Assembly: GCF_000304475.1 (NCBI RefSeq)
Contig: NC_018945.1
Coordinates: forward strand, 62,001-126,000
Origin: Kazachstania africana CBS 2517
Taxonomy: Eukaryota > Ascomycota > Saccharomycetes > Saccharomycetales > Saccharomycetaceae
Direction of reading: 5' to 3'
Length of the DNA: 64,000 bases
Below are positions 41,709 to 50,778 of this stretch, in pieces. Under the pieces are notes generated by a model. That model ran no database searches, was not told the origin of the DNA, and saw only the letters and a program-made list of their open reading frames with translations. The position numbers and the translations under genes were made by a program. Positions within the stretch are counted from its first letter, which is position 1. The number at the start of each line of letters is the position of its first letter.

Positions 41709-42656
41709 TTAGTATCCGTTGTTGTAGAAGACATCACCTTCTTTATTGATGCTAACACTGAATTCTAAATCATCGTCTGTGGTCATGTCCCAGGTCTTGT
41801 AAAGCATCATTAGGGCAAAAATGTTGCATAAACTTCCAAAGAAGAGCCCGTCTAAATAGTGCTGGAACTTTTCACAAATTGGTGTTGATAATGCAAACAC
41901 TATTATTTGACCCATCACGAAGAAGAAAACACCTAGTATAATGGATCCTGTAACCCACAGATTCTTAACCACAAATAGTGATATTAATAGTTGACAGATG
42001 ACGTAGACCAGAAGAATTACAGCGTTTACAATGTAAACTACTACAACCATTGCAGTTGCATTTGTACTCCCCATTTCGTGATCTTGAATCCAATCTTTGA
42101 AAGTTAAGATCGACGCTAAAAAATTGGCAGCAAACCCCAAGAAGGAAAACCCTCTAACCAAGGTCATGGATTTATATGTTCCGTCTTCCCAGATATTGAA
42201 ACCTAGAAGACCATTTATCAAAAGTGACCAACAACTTGCTCCTGCAAATCCGATCTGTAATGCTACAAAGTACGGGTATGATGGGGAACCAGGTGGGGAA
42301 ACGCCACAATCTACAACTAGAGTAAAAATAATCAGTAATAAAGTTAATTGGAAGAAATATAGATATTCTGATCTGCCGATTGCTGTATATTTTTGTCTAA
42401 TGTTATAGATGATAATTAAGATGACTATTAGCGCACCAATGTTGATGAAAGCATTACCTATATCGAATATTAAGGTGTTAGCAATGTCAACGGATCTTGC
42501 ATAGCATCGTGGCAATATACCTACATTAAAAGTCGTTATATCATAATTGTTAATATCGGTCAGATTCGTTAGAGCCAAATGTGTCTTCGATTTAATGAGT
42601 GAGCATAGTGGTAACGGGGTCCTCGAACAAATATCTGCAAAATTGCTTATACCCAT
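41709..42656 (-). CDS. CHS7: chitin synthase III export chaperone Chs7
   Basis: ER chaperone required for folding and exit of chitin synthase Chs3. It is 315 residues from the ATG at 42656 (316 in S. cerevisiae). The N terminus FADICSRTPLPLCSL and the DCGVSPPGSPSYPYFVALQ loop are characteristic. About seven hydrophobic spans are visible between residues 50 and 295. The cytoplasmic C terminus is short and acidic. Placement matches YHR142W. Confidence 0.97.
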   Translation of the reverse strand: MGISNFADICSRTPLPLCSLIKSKTHLALTNLTDINNYDITTFNVGILPRCYARSVDIANTLIFDIGNAFINIGALIVILIIIYNIRQKYTAIGRSEYLYFFQLTLLLIIFTLVVDCGVSPPGSPSYPYFVALQIGFAGASCWSLLINGLLGFNIWEDGTYKSMTLVRGFSFLGFAANFLASILTFKDWIQDHEMGSTNATAMVVVVYIVNAVILLVYVICQLLISLFVVKNLWVTGSIILGVFFFVMGQIIVFALSTPICEKFQHYLDGLFFGSLCNIFALMMLYKTWDMTTDDDLEFSVSINKEGDVFYNNGY

Positions 42657-43201
42657 GGTTGACAACAGTGGATAGGTGGTAAGGGAAAAGATAATAAAGA
42701 ATATATATAGAAGACAATTAATATAAGTATAAAATCATCAAGTTTTAGTGTTACTTAATTTAGACAGTCGACTGGCTTCAACCGAGAGAATCTAAAAAAA
42801 AATGTCAGACAAAATTAATTATAGCATACGAATGGGAAAAATAAGCAATTAGGGTAAGACAAGAAGAGGATATACGTTACCATTGAGAAGCAGCTAGTTC
42901 AGTCGAACCAGAAAAATCCATGCAAAGGTTTCAATAAATAAAATTGGCTATGCTTCTAAATCCAATCCAAGTTAAGAATTTGTCTTGAAATGCTACAGAT
43001 TCTCTTCAGTCACGTGCTCTTTTTGTGCGTCTCCTTTGGGCGAAAAAATTTTCGCTTTTTCGTTTGGCAGAGGGCCTCGAGGAATTGGCGGACGATGAGT
43101 GATAGACAGACAGAGATGGTAATTCAAGAGGAAGATAACTGTCATTAGAGCTGTTATTCGGCAGCTACCTAGGAGAGAATTGTATATATAGTTGATTAGC
43201 A
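42657..43201. promoter_or_regulatory. CHS7-RPL42 divergent promoter
   Basis: 545 bases between divergent genes. TTAGGGTAA at 42849-42857 resembles a Tbf1-type site. GTCACGTG (Cbf1-type), GGCGGAC and GATGAG follow nearer RPL42. No gene is seen in it. Confidence 0.5.
43009..43099 (+). promoter_or_regulatory. ribosomal-protein type promoter elements of RPL42
   Basis: GTCACGTG at 43009-43016 (Cbf1-type), GGCGGAC at 43087-43093 (reverse complement of IFHL-like GTCCGCC) and GATGAG at 43094-43099 (PAC). No clear Rap1 site was found nearby. The GGCGGAC/GATGAG pair mirrors the one upstream of SSB1. Confidence 0.5.
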
Positions 43202-43697
43202 ATGGGTATGTTAAGATTACAAAATTTGAGGGAAGTACAGTCGTCATTTGAGTGCCATCAATTTGCCTGATATGAAAATTTTGAGAAGATTACTATTGGA
43301 ACTGTACAGACTCTTCCTGCTAAGAGTTCTGACTTCGACGAGCATCCTTTTACTAACAGATATATGTGATATGAATTAAGTTAACGTTCCAAAGACTAGA
43401 AAGACCTACTGTAAGGGTAAGGCCTGTCGTAAGCACACCCAACACAAAGTTACTCAATACAAGGCTGGTAAGGCTTCTTTATTTGCTCAAGGTAAGAGAC
43501 GTTATGACCGTAAACAATCTGGTTTTGGTGGTCAAACTAAGCCAGTTTTCCACAAGAAAGCCAAGACTACCAAGAAGGTTGTGTTAAGATTAGAATGTGT
43601 CAACTGTAAGACCAAGGCCCAATTAACTTTGAAGAGATGTAAGCATTTCGAATTAGGTGGTGAAAAGAAACAAAAGGGTGCTGCTTTACAATTCTAA
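43202..43697 (+). CDS. RPL42B: 60S ribosomal protein L42 (eL42), one intron
   Basis: Large-subunit protein at the E site, 106 residues, as in S. cerevisiae. Exon 1 is only four bases (43202-43205, ATGG). The intron 43206-43380 has donor GTATGT, branch TACTAAC at 43351-43357 and acceptor TTAAG. Exon 2 is 43381-43697. Splicing gives [20 protein letters not shown]. The two Cys pairs of the zinc ribbon (CKGKAC and [15 protein letters not shown]) are present. Residue 56 is Pro, the cycloheximide-sensitive form; Gln here gives resistance in other yeasts. Leucine codons are nearly all TTA. The locus corresponds to YHR141C. Confidence 0.97.
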
Positions 43698-44395
43698 GAA
43701 GTTTAGCACTGTACCGTTTGATATATTTGTATATTTAATTCAAATTCATTTTAATGTAACTTCACAGTTTATCTATATTCGAGAAGTAATAATTGACGAT
43801 GACGTACACTCCATAAGATAAGATGAGAGACAAGATAATGTTAAATAAGCACATATGATCTAAAAATGTTGAGACAGCTGATTCCCAATGTATCATCAAA
43901 AAATTCAACATCAGGCGCCCAGCAACGTTCAAAAATTATTATTCTACGCTAAACAACACCAAAAAACGAGTTTGATATAAGGAAAGATCCCTGAATCAAA
44001 CTCATGATACCTTTAAGATAAGGATCATTAACATAGTGCTGCATCTGCGATTAATATTGATGTTACTCTTTTGTAAAGGAAAACAATAACAGAAACACAA
44101 GTAAAAAAAATTAATAGCAGCTTTTATATTAAAAAAAAAAGTGAAAAGCCTTACCCGGCAATGAAATGAAATTGAAAAAAAAAGAACTGCGGCGATAGAG
44201 TACAATAGATACAATTAAAAATGTAGGGTTATAAATTAATAGCACAACTTGGAAAACATATAACTAGCCCAGCTTTTACTTAGTATTTTATATATTTATC
44301 AATCTGTAAGTCATTTTTTTTTAATTCATAATTCATGGAAGCTTGAGTTAATATGGAAATGAAACGCAACATTTTGCTTCTTCGTCTTTTTTTTC
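43698..44395. other. RPL42-YHR140W convergent intergenic region
   Basis: 698 bases between convergent genes, AT-rich with several poly(A) tracts. TTACCCG, a Reb1-type core, occurs at 44151-44157, where it could act in termination or insulation. No gene is supported. Confidence 0.5.
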
Positions 44396-45142
44396 TTAGT
44401 ATTCCTTCTTAGAGGAAATATAAGGTTTGAGAGCCTTTGGAGGGAAGTTTTGATAAAGAGTGTAGAAACCCCAGCCTACAGAACTGACAATAACGAAAAT
44501 AACAGATCTATAAGGTTCGTTCACATCTAGGAATGGATAAGGATATACTTGACCTCTTGATGGATCAATCAAAACTTGTAAGTACTTGTAATAAGCGGCG
44601 CCTAACAACGTTACAAGGAGCCATGCCTTAAAGTTGGAAATTTTGAATTTCAACCCTGATCCAGAGAGGTAATGGTCACCTAAAAGGAAAACGATTGGTA
44701 CCAAATGGATGGATATATCTACAGGGATTGGAATAGGTGATATATGTTCCGGTACGTTCTGCATGATGAGTTTCAATGCAAAGAGTCTCAATGGCCAGTA
44801 AACTACTGGGACGATAGACTCCAACACCAAAGCTATTGGTAAAGTGAGATGTCTACTAATGAAATCGAACCTATGGGAGAGTTCTACTGATTGTGAAAAT
44901 CTCTGAATGAACCAATTTAAAATGTTGATGACATTATTTGCCATGGTAACGATGACTGAGATATTAGTCAAAAATTGTTTATGGCCGGCTTTACTTAGAC
45001 TTGGTGGTAGTATAATCGTAGTAGCCCATTTGAGACCCCATGAAGTTATTAATAGACAACAAGTATTAATGAAAAGGGAGCCAAAAGTGGGTTTGGGGAT
45101 AATTTTTGCATGAGCAGAATCAGTACGTGTGGAAGAAGTCAT
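44396..45142 (-). CDS. multi-span membrane protein, YHR140W family
   Basis: Homologue of YHR140W (239 residues), here 248. It resembles the FAR-17a/AIG1-type family of small ER membrane proteins. Six hydrophobic spans are plausible: about residues 22-44, 60-80, 95-118, 145-162, 172-190 and 205-225. The conserved HLVPIVFLLGDHYLSG and YKYLQVLIDPSRGQVYPYPFLD segments carry the conserved polar residues. The biochemical role is not established from sequence. ATG at 45142 is used. The gene is divergent from the SPS100 homologue and convergent with RPL42, as in YHR139C-YHR141C. Confidence 0.87.
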   Translation of the reverse strand: MTSSTRTDSAHAKIIPKPTFGSLFINTCCLLITSWGLKWATTIILPPSLSKAGHKQFLTNISVIVTMANNVINILNWFIQRFSQSVELSHRFDFISRHLTLPIALVLESIVPVVYWPLRLFALKLIMQNVPEHISPIPIPVDISIHLVPIVFLLGDHYLSGSGLKFKISNFKAWLLVTLLGAAYYKYLQVLIDPSRGQVYPYPFLDVNEPYRSVIFVIVSSVGWGFYTLYQNFPPKALKPYISSKKEY

Positions 45143-45974
45143 TGTATTGAGGTTATACGGGTGTAATAGTAGTAATAGTAGTATATGTGTATTTCCTTAC
45201 AGGAGAATCACAGAGTTAAGATAATGACAAAAAACTGTTGAAATAAACCAAGAAGATTTGGGAGGTTGTTGAAATATATAAAAATCTTATAAAGTACAAG
45301 TTTTGGAGTAAGGCCAAACTCAGTAATTCCGGAAATAATGTATAATTTCTTTCCTTACACGCGCGTTAAATTTGTATGGGACTTCGGCTGATTTAGCCAG
45401 TTACGACATAATTACATACTAATGTAAAGCCCAGTTCATTACGAAAGAACTATTTCACTGGCAAAGCGTTGCTTATTCAAGTACCCCCCATACATATATG
45501 CATCCTTCTTAGTTAAACCATCGTCCAAGTGATCTACAGGGCTGGTGGTTTCTCCCTCGTTTCTCCCTTCAAAGGAATGCTTACTTTTCTCACCCGTGCG
45601 GTTCTTCATCTTCTTTTTTTCCTTGAGTCGGGGGAACCCTTACGGCGCGACAGGCTGGGCGCCGGCGAGAATCTGAACACCATTGCGACAGTGTAAAGTT
45701 GATTAAGTTAAGTTTCTCATAAGTACAAATTGAAATTTAGATCAAGTAAAGAGATAGGAACATTGTGATTGATGTTCCCCTTGCATAATGTAAACCTTGT
45801 TACTGTAACGTTAAAGGGAAAAGTTAGAAACTGCGTCGAAAGGGAATACTCTTTCCCTTAATTGATCTTGTATCATGTATATAAACACATCTTAGGTTAA
45901 ACTTCGATCACTTCCACTCATCAGTAGATCATATTAGAACAACAAGATAGAATTAAAGACTAGAAAAAAAAAAA
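45143..45974. promoter_or_regulatory. YHR140W-SPS100 divergent promoter
   Basis: 832 bases between divergent genes. A GC-rich patch lies near 45620-45670. One CCCCT stress-response-type element is at 45777-45781, suiting a stress-induced wall glycoprotein. No gene is supported. Confidence 0.45.
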
Positions 45975-47390
45975 ATGAAAGTCGTTAACTTTCTTTCGGT
46001 GCTTCTATTGACTATTACTTCCTTCGCGACCGCGACACCATTCAAATATCATCATGCCAAGAGACAACAATTCTTGCCAAATGGTACTTTTGGTGGAGGC
46101 GGAGGTATGAACGGTACAGGTGGTGCCAATGGTACTACTGGCGCTAATGGAACCAACGCCACCAATGCTACAAATGGTACTGTTGGTGCAGGTGCAGGTG
46201 GACTAAGTAACATAACTCAGCCAGGCTTCCAACCAAATGGTACCATAACTAACAATCCACAAGGTGTACAAATCTTTATTACAGGTGGTGACACCGACAT
46301 TCATACGAATGACTCGGTCACCGTGGTTTCTAACTCGACTAATTTGAATATAACTCAAATGTACGACTTGGCAGCTAATGTGAATCAATCGTTAACTCAG
46401 AATACATCGAAGGCCATTATTATCATTGCTGCAGATGAATCCATAAATGAGGTGGCATTCTTCAGCTCCGTGGTATTCGCAACAAATAAAACAATTGTAA
46501 TCACTAATACGGACTTCGTTTTGGCTAAGATCGTAGCTGAGGATCCAAATTCACAAAAGCGTGGTCCTTTGATTGTCATAAATGGTCTGATCTTTTCAGC
46601 TTCGTTACCATTATGGGCTGGTCCTGTTGGTGTCTTTGGTAGTAACTTACATCCAATTTTCTTCTTCGACGCATGTCAGCCAATGCTCACTGGTACTAAC
46701 TCAACTATTAGGACTAATTTCAGTAATTTCACCTCGGTACACACAAACTTCAGTGCTTCTGTTCCAATTATCTTCCAGGAGAGCTTACAAGTCACTTTGA
46801 ATTCGACATTGAGTTCGAGCATTGACGGGTTAATTATTGTTAGATCATCTAGTGTGAATCAAACAGGTCTCATCATATCTAATGCTTCGAGCTCTTCAAC
46901 TTCCTCCTCCGGAGGTGCTTCTAGTAACACTACTGGCGGTACCAGTATCAACAACACTGTTACAGTGCCAGCTTCCCTCAACTTCACATGGCCTCTACCG
47001 GCAAATCTCACAGGTAACAGTTCTAGCCTTTCTAACGCTACCATTACAGCATCTAACTCATCCACTATTAATGTTCCTATCGTTTATGTTCAACAGAAGT
47101 TGTTCTCCGGCAGTAGCTCATCAAGTGGCGGTTCTTCATCTGGAGGCAGTTCTTCAAGCAGTAGCGGTTCGTCTAGTGAAATCGCCAACAATACAGGCGT
47201 TCAATATGGTACGAATACAATTACAATTCCTTCTAACTTTACTGTCCCAGTAAACACCACTTTACCAAGCAACGTTATTCCAGGAGGCTACTTGACACCA
47301 GAACAAGCACAGGTCTTATTGAGCATTGCTCTAGCTAATGGTGTTAATGACACGACTTCATTAAAGTCCATTTTCCCAACTTCTGACTAG
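45975..47390 (+). CDS. SPS100: secreted stress glycoprotein of the Sps100/Ygp1 family
   Basis: Cell-wall related glycoprotein, 471 residues (326 for Sps100, 354 for Ygp1 in S. cerevisiae). A signal peptide covers residues 1-21. A Kex2-like Lys-Arg follows near residue 30 (HHAKRQQF). Next is an unusual Gly/Asn/Thr-rich insertion with many N-G-T and N-A-T glycosylation sequons, at about residues 40-85. The conserved domain (VQIFITGGDTDIHTND, IIIIAADESINEVAFFSS and PIFFFDACQPM) is intact. The last third is Ser/Gly-rich and ends with PGGYLTPEQAQVLLSIALAN. The name follows synteny with YHR139C; YGP1 is its ohnologue. Confidence 0.88.
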   Translation: MKVVNFLSVLLLTITSFATATPFKYHHAKRQQFLPNGTFGGGGGMNGTGGANGTTGANGTNATNATNGTVGAGAGGLSNITQPGFQPNGTITNNPQGVQIFITGGDTDIHTNDSVTVVSNSTNLNITQMYDLAANVNQSLTQNTSKAIIIIAADESINEVAFFSSVVFATNKTIVITNTDFVLAKIVAEDPNSQKRGPLIVINGLIFSASLPLWAGPVGVFGSNLHPIFFFDACQPMLTGTNSTIRTNFSNFTSVHTNFSASVPIIFQESLQVTLNSTLSSSIDGLIIVRSSSVNQTGLIISNASSSSTSSSGGASSNTTGGTSINNTVTVPASLNFTWPLPANLTGNSSSLSNATITASNSSTINVPIVYVQQKLFSGSSSSSGGSSSGGSSSSSSGSSSEIANNTGVQYGTNTITIPSNFTVPVNTTLPSNVIPGGYLTPEQAQVLLSIALANGVNDTTSLKSIFPTSD

Positions 47391-47753
47391 TAAGATTCTT
47401 CTTTTCTTCTAATTTTTTTAATATTTTGTAATGATCTCTACACTTTTTACAAGTTCTTATATAGTTATTAACCTAATTATTTTTTTAATCTCAGCAAGAG
47501 TTACAGCATATGAACAATACTATATATAGCCCAATTTAGCGACCACAATTACTGCTCGAGCTAAAAATTTGACAGGTTTTAAACTAGCACTATTTGTGTT
47601 AAGCCCACCATCTTTTTAAGTTTTTCCGAAACACTAGTCGAATCCCCTTTTTACCCTGCGAACTTTTTTTTAGATATAAAAAGAGTGAGAGATGAACGGT
47701 TGGATAAGAGTATTAATCGATGGGCCTTTGCATCTGTTTTCAGTAAAAATTAC
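47391..47753. promoter_or_regulatory. SPS100-YHR138C intergenic region
   Basis: 363 bases with AT-rich terminator sequence and the promoter of the next gene. A TAGATATAAAAAG TATA-type element lies about 75 bases before the YHR138C-type start. TTTTTCCGAAACA near 47622 recalls CDEIII, but no CDEI accompanies it. Confidence 0.45.
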
Positions 47754-48192
47754 ATGAATTGCAAACTAATTCTCATATTCCTGCTCTCGATATTCATTCT
47801 CCCCATGTCTTCTTCAGCAAGTAAGTAAAGCATACTCTATCTTCATTTTACCATGATCTTCCCCTCATTACTAACTAAGGGTGCATAATGGAACCAACTT
47901 TGTTTCATCAGAATCCACAACATCATACATCTTAAGCGTTGACACCGGAGATAATGCAAACACACAATCCACCACAAATTTGGTCAGCGAAGTTAAAAGC
48001 CTTGTAAGTAAGTTCCAAGGCAAAATAACGCATGACTACAAACTAATTAACGGATTTAGTTTTGAGATATACGATAAGTACGTTCCCACTCTCAAAACAG
48101 AGATAAATGCCATCAGCGACAAATTTGGTATGGGGATCAATTTGGAAGAAGATAAGGAAGTGCACGCTTTTAACAATCTAGGCAAACATTGA
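47754..48192 (+). CDS. secreted proteinase-B-inhibitor-like protein, YHR138C family, one predicted intron
   Basis: Homologue of YHR138C (114 residues), related to the vacuolar proteinase B inhibitor Pbi2. Unspliced, the ATG at 47754 encodes a signal peptide (MNCKLILIFLLSIFILP) and then stops. A 91-base intron at 47821-47911 fits all signals: donor GTAAGT, branch TACTAAC at 47869-47875 and acceptor CAG. Splicing joins exon 1 (47754-47820) in frame to exon 2 (47912-48192), giving about 115 residues. The inhibitor-type I9 domain follows, with VKSLVSKFQGKITHDYKLI and the C-terminal EVHAFNN. Intron presence here is unusual, since the S. cerevisiae gene is annotated without one to my knowledge. Confidence 0.82.
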
Positions 48193-48539
48193 GAACCCTC
48201 TTCTATAAATAATATATCCTTACGTATATACACATTAACTTCAAATCACTAATTGTGCATATTGATAGACCCATTACCCGTCTACTAAGAACTGAACATT
48301 TAGGACCAGACACCCCCCACGTCGCAGAGTGATCCGCCTAAGCCCATCTGTGCTCCCCCCCCGCGAATGACGCTTCAAGATAAGATTACTGTCATCGCGT
48401 CTGTCCAGAGACTTGCAAAGCCAACTGAACGTACTTTCTCATGTATATATATTTGGTCAGCAATCCTATAAAGTGACAAGCATGTTAACTTTCATGGATA
48501 TTATTAAATACTAAGTTATAGACTACCATGTAGTCAACC
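48193..48539. promoter_or_regulatory. SPL2 upstream region; expected ARO9 slot empty
   Basis: 347 bases between YHR138C and SPL2. In S. cerevisiae ARO9 lies here; no trace is seen. TTACCCG (Reb1-type) is at 48274-48280. Two short upstream ORFs precede SPL2: 48482-48514 (ten codons) and ATGTAG at 48528-48533. Confidence 0.55.
48528..48533 (+). promoter_or_regulatory. start-stop upstream ORF before SPL2
   Basis: ATG directly followed by TAG, six bases before the SPL2 ATG. If it is in the transcript leader it would affect initiation at SPL2. Confidence 0.5.
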
Positions 48540-48788
48540 ATGTCGGAAAAGAAAAAACTCAAATTAACCATTTTCAAGAAATGCCACAGGCTTAATCCCG
48601 TGATATTCCATGAGCCCATAGTCGCTCTAAATAGCGCAGATATCTTCAGCCAATACAATGACTACGAGTGGGAGAAGGAGAGGAGACAACTTGCAAAGAA
48701 CGACGACATCTTTCAAAAATTTTGGTTCCACGAAGGATACATACTGAAAGAGGGCGACTTCGACGACTCTAGTGATGAAGATTTCTAA
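48540..48788 (+). CDS. SPL2: low-affinity phosphate transport inhibitor Spl2
   Basis: Short homologue (82 residues) of Spl2 (148 in S. cerevisiae), a phosphate-regulated protein that down-regulates the low-affinity transporters Pho87/Pho90. Matching landmarks are the KKCHRLNP segment (KECRRLNP in S. cerevisiae), the FSQYNDYEWEKE region, the aromatic FQKFWFHEG segment and the acidic end DFDDSSDEDF. The N-terminal extension of the S. cerevisiae protein is absent. The flanks (YHR138C and YCK1) match YHR136C. A start-stop upstream ORF precedes it. No exact CACGTG Pho4 site was found upstream; only CACGTC near 48318. Confidence 0.8.
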   Translation: MSEKKKLKLTIFKKCHRLNPVIFHEPIVALNSADIFSQYNDYEWEKERRQLAKNDDIFQKFWFHEGYILKEGDFDDSSDEDF

Positions 48789-49105
48789 GTAATACAGTAT
48801 ATAAAATACTAAATATGGCTAGTATAAACAACAGGATTAGCTACTCAAAGTGTATCTATCACAAATAGTAGTGCCATATAATCAACTGTCCCGTTTATTA
48901 CTGGCGATGACATTGTGCGGGTAATGGTCTCCTGGCCTAAAATTTTTTTTTTTTCCTCTTTTCTTTTCGCCTTTCGAGTAAAACCCACGAGAGCAGGAAA
49001 AATTAATGAAAACAAATCAACAGCCTAGAAGTGTTATTGTCACCCATTCATTGCTATTGTTCGAAATTGGCAGCCAACTGGAAAATAAATGTCTATCGCT
49101 CTATA
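48789..49105. promoter_or_regulatory. YCK1 promoter and leader
   Basis: 317 bases. CGGGTAA (Reb1-type) lies at 48918-48924, followed by a T-rich tract. An ATG at 49006 opens a 66-codon frame overlapping the YCK1 start; it is probably outside the leader or a chance ORF. Confidence 0.5.
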
Positions 49106-50659
49106 ATGAAGGTCAACACACCAACGACATCCACAGCTGTTGCTGCTTCCGCCGCAAACACTATGGCTATGAATCAACTAATGAATCAATCCCGCCAGAA
49201 TTATGACAACATATCGTCTGCGTCGTCTTCTAATTACAATGCAAACAGCAGTAACGATTCTACTATAGTGGGTTTACATTACAAGATCGGTAAGAAAATC
49301 GGTGAAGGTTCCTTTGGTGTCATTTTCGAAGGTGTTAATATGATCAATGGTGCCCCCGTAGCAATCAAATTTGAACCAAGAAAAACTGAAGCACCACAGT
49401 TGAAAGATGAATATCGTACTTATAAAATACTAACGGGATCTAAAAATATCCCCATGGCTTACTATTTTGGTCAAGAAGGTTTGCATAATATATTGGTTAT
49501 CGATCTTTTAGGTCCCTCCTTAGAGGATCTTTTTGAATGGTGCGGTAGAAAATTTTCCATCAAGACAGTGGTTCAGGTTGCTGTGCAAATGATCTCTCTA
49601 TTGGAAGAGTTACATAATCATGACCTAATTTATAGGGATATCAAGCCTGACAATTTCTTAATCGGCAGACCAGGTCAATCTGATGCTAATGAAATTCATT
49701 TAATTGATCTCGGTATGGCCAAACAGTACAGAGATCCAAAGACTAAACAACATATTCCTTACCGTGAAAAGAAATCTCTAAGCGGTACTGCACGTTACAT
49801 GTCAATTAATACTCATTTAGGAAGAGAACAAAGTAGGAGAGATGATATGGAATCACTTGGTCATGTATTCTTTTATTTCCTAAGAGGTCAACTACCTTGG
49901 CAAGGGCTAAAGGCTCCAAATAATAAATTGAAATATGAAAAAATTGGAGAGAAGAAAAGATCGACAAACGTTTATGATCTAGCACAAGGTTTACCGGTTC
50001 AGTTTGGTCGTTACTTAGAAATAGTAAGAAATTTATCATTTGATGAAACTCCTGATTATGATGGATATAGAAAATTGATTTTCTCAGTATTGGATGATCT
50101 AAACCTTGCACCAGATGGTCAATACGATTGGATGAAATTAAATGGTGGCCGTGGCTGGGATCTATCAATTAATAGAAAACCAAATTTACACGGTTATGGT
50201 CATCCAACTCCACCAAATGACAAGTCAAGAAAGCATAGAACCAATAAACAACTTCAACCATTACAAGTACCACCAACACAGCAGCAACAAGCACCACTAC
50301 CACAACCACCACAACCACCACAACCATATGATAAGTTAGATCCAAATTCATATGAAGCTTATCAACAACAGATACAGCAAAGGTATATAAAGCAACAAAA
50401 CCAATTAAGATTGAAACAACAACAGCAGCAAATGCAACAACAGCAATTACACGCGCAACAACAGCAACAACTTCAGCGCCAACAACAACAATTACAACAG
50501 AATAGATACGTTATGCAACAAGATCCTACAAGACTACTATCACAACAAGAGCAAGCTGCTCGTCATGTTAATAATACTAACAAGAACTATAAGCAAAATA
50601 GCACTAACGACTCAGTTTCCGAAAATCAAGGATTTTTCAGTAAATTTGCTTGCTGTTAA
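49106..50659 (+). CDS. YCK1: plasma-membrane casein kinase I
   Basis: Palmitoylated casein kinase I (Yck1/Yck2) acting in septin organisation, endocytosis and glucose sensing. It is 517 residues from the ATG at 49106 (538 in S. cerevisiae). The kinase domain spans about residues 58-340: GEGSFGVIFEG, lysine in VAIKFEPRKTEAPQ, YRDIKPDNFLIG, IDLGMAKQYRD and SINTHLGREQSRRDDME. The DFG motif reads DLG (IDLGMA), against DFG in S. cerevisiae Yck1. The tail is Gln-rich and ends FFSKFACC, the palmitoylated Cys pair. The ohnologue is YCK2 (YNL154C); the name follows synteny with YHR135C. Confidence 0.95.
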   Translation: MKVNTPTTSTAVAASAANTMAMNQLMNQSRQNYDNISSASSSNYNANSSNDSTIVGLHYKIGKKIGEGSFGVIFEGVNMINGAPVAIKFEPRKTEAPQLKDEYRTYKILTGSKNIPMAYYFGQEGLHNILVIDLLGPSLEDLFEWCGRKFSIKTVVQVAVQMISLLEELHNHDLIYRDIKPDNFLIGRPGQSDANEIHLIDLGMAKQYRDPKTKQHIPYREKKSLSGTARYMSINTHLGREQSRRDDMESLGHVFFYFLRGQLPWQGLKAPNNKLKYEKIGEKKRSTNVYDLAQGLPVQFGRYLEIVRNLSFDETPDYDGYRKLIFSVLDDLNLAPDGQYDWMKLNGGRGWDLSINRKPNLHGYGHPTPPNDKSRKHRTNKQLQPLQVPPTQQQQAPLPQPPQPPQPYDKLDPNSYEAYQQQIQQRYIKQQNQLRLKQQQQQMQQQQLHAQQQQQLQRQQQQLQQNRYVMQQDPTRLLSQQEQAARHVNNTNKNYKQNSTNDSVSENQGFFSKFACC

Positions 50660-50778
50660 ACAGAATTTCCGACTTTTATTAATTAATATACATGTATAAT
50701 TCTCTTTGTATGAATATTTATAAAATTTTTTGATCCTTTGAAAATTTCTGACTTGGTAATTGATAATAATGGTATCTA

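Noticed and set aside
42899..42915. AGTCGAACC resembling a reverse-strand tRNA B box
   Set aside because: The required closing C after the T-loop and the rest of the tRNA are missing.
47617..47632. CDEIII-like TTTTTCCGAAACA
   Set aside because: No CDEI with an AT-rich CDEII at the proper distance; a point centromere is not supported.
49006..49206. 66-codon ORF overlapping the YCK1 start
   Set aside because: Composition does not look coding. YCK1 has a good ATG at 49106, and the frame is probably in promoter DNA, though a role as an upstream ORF is not excluded.
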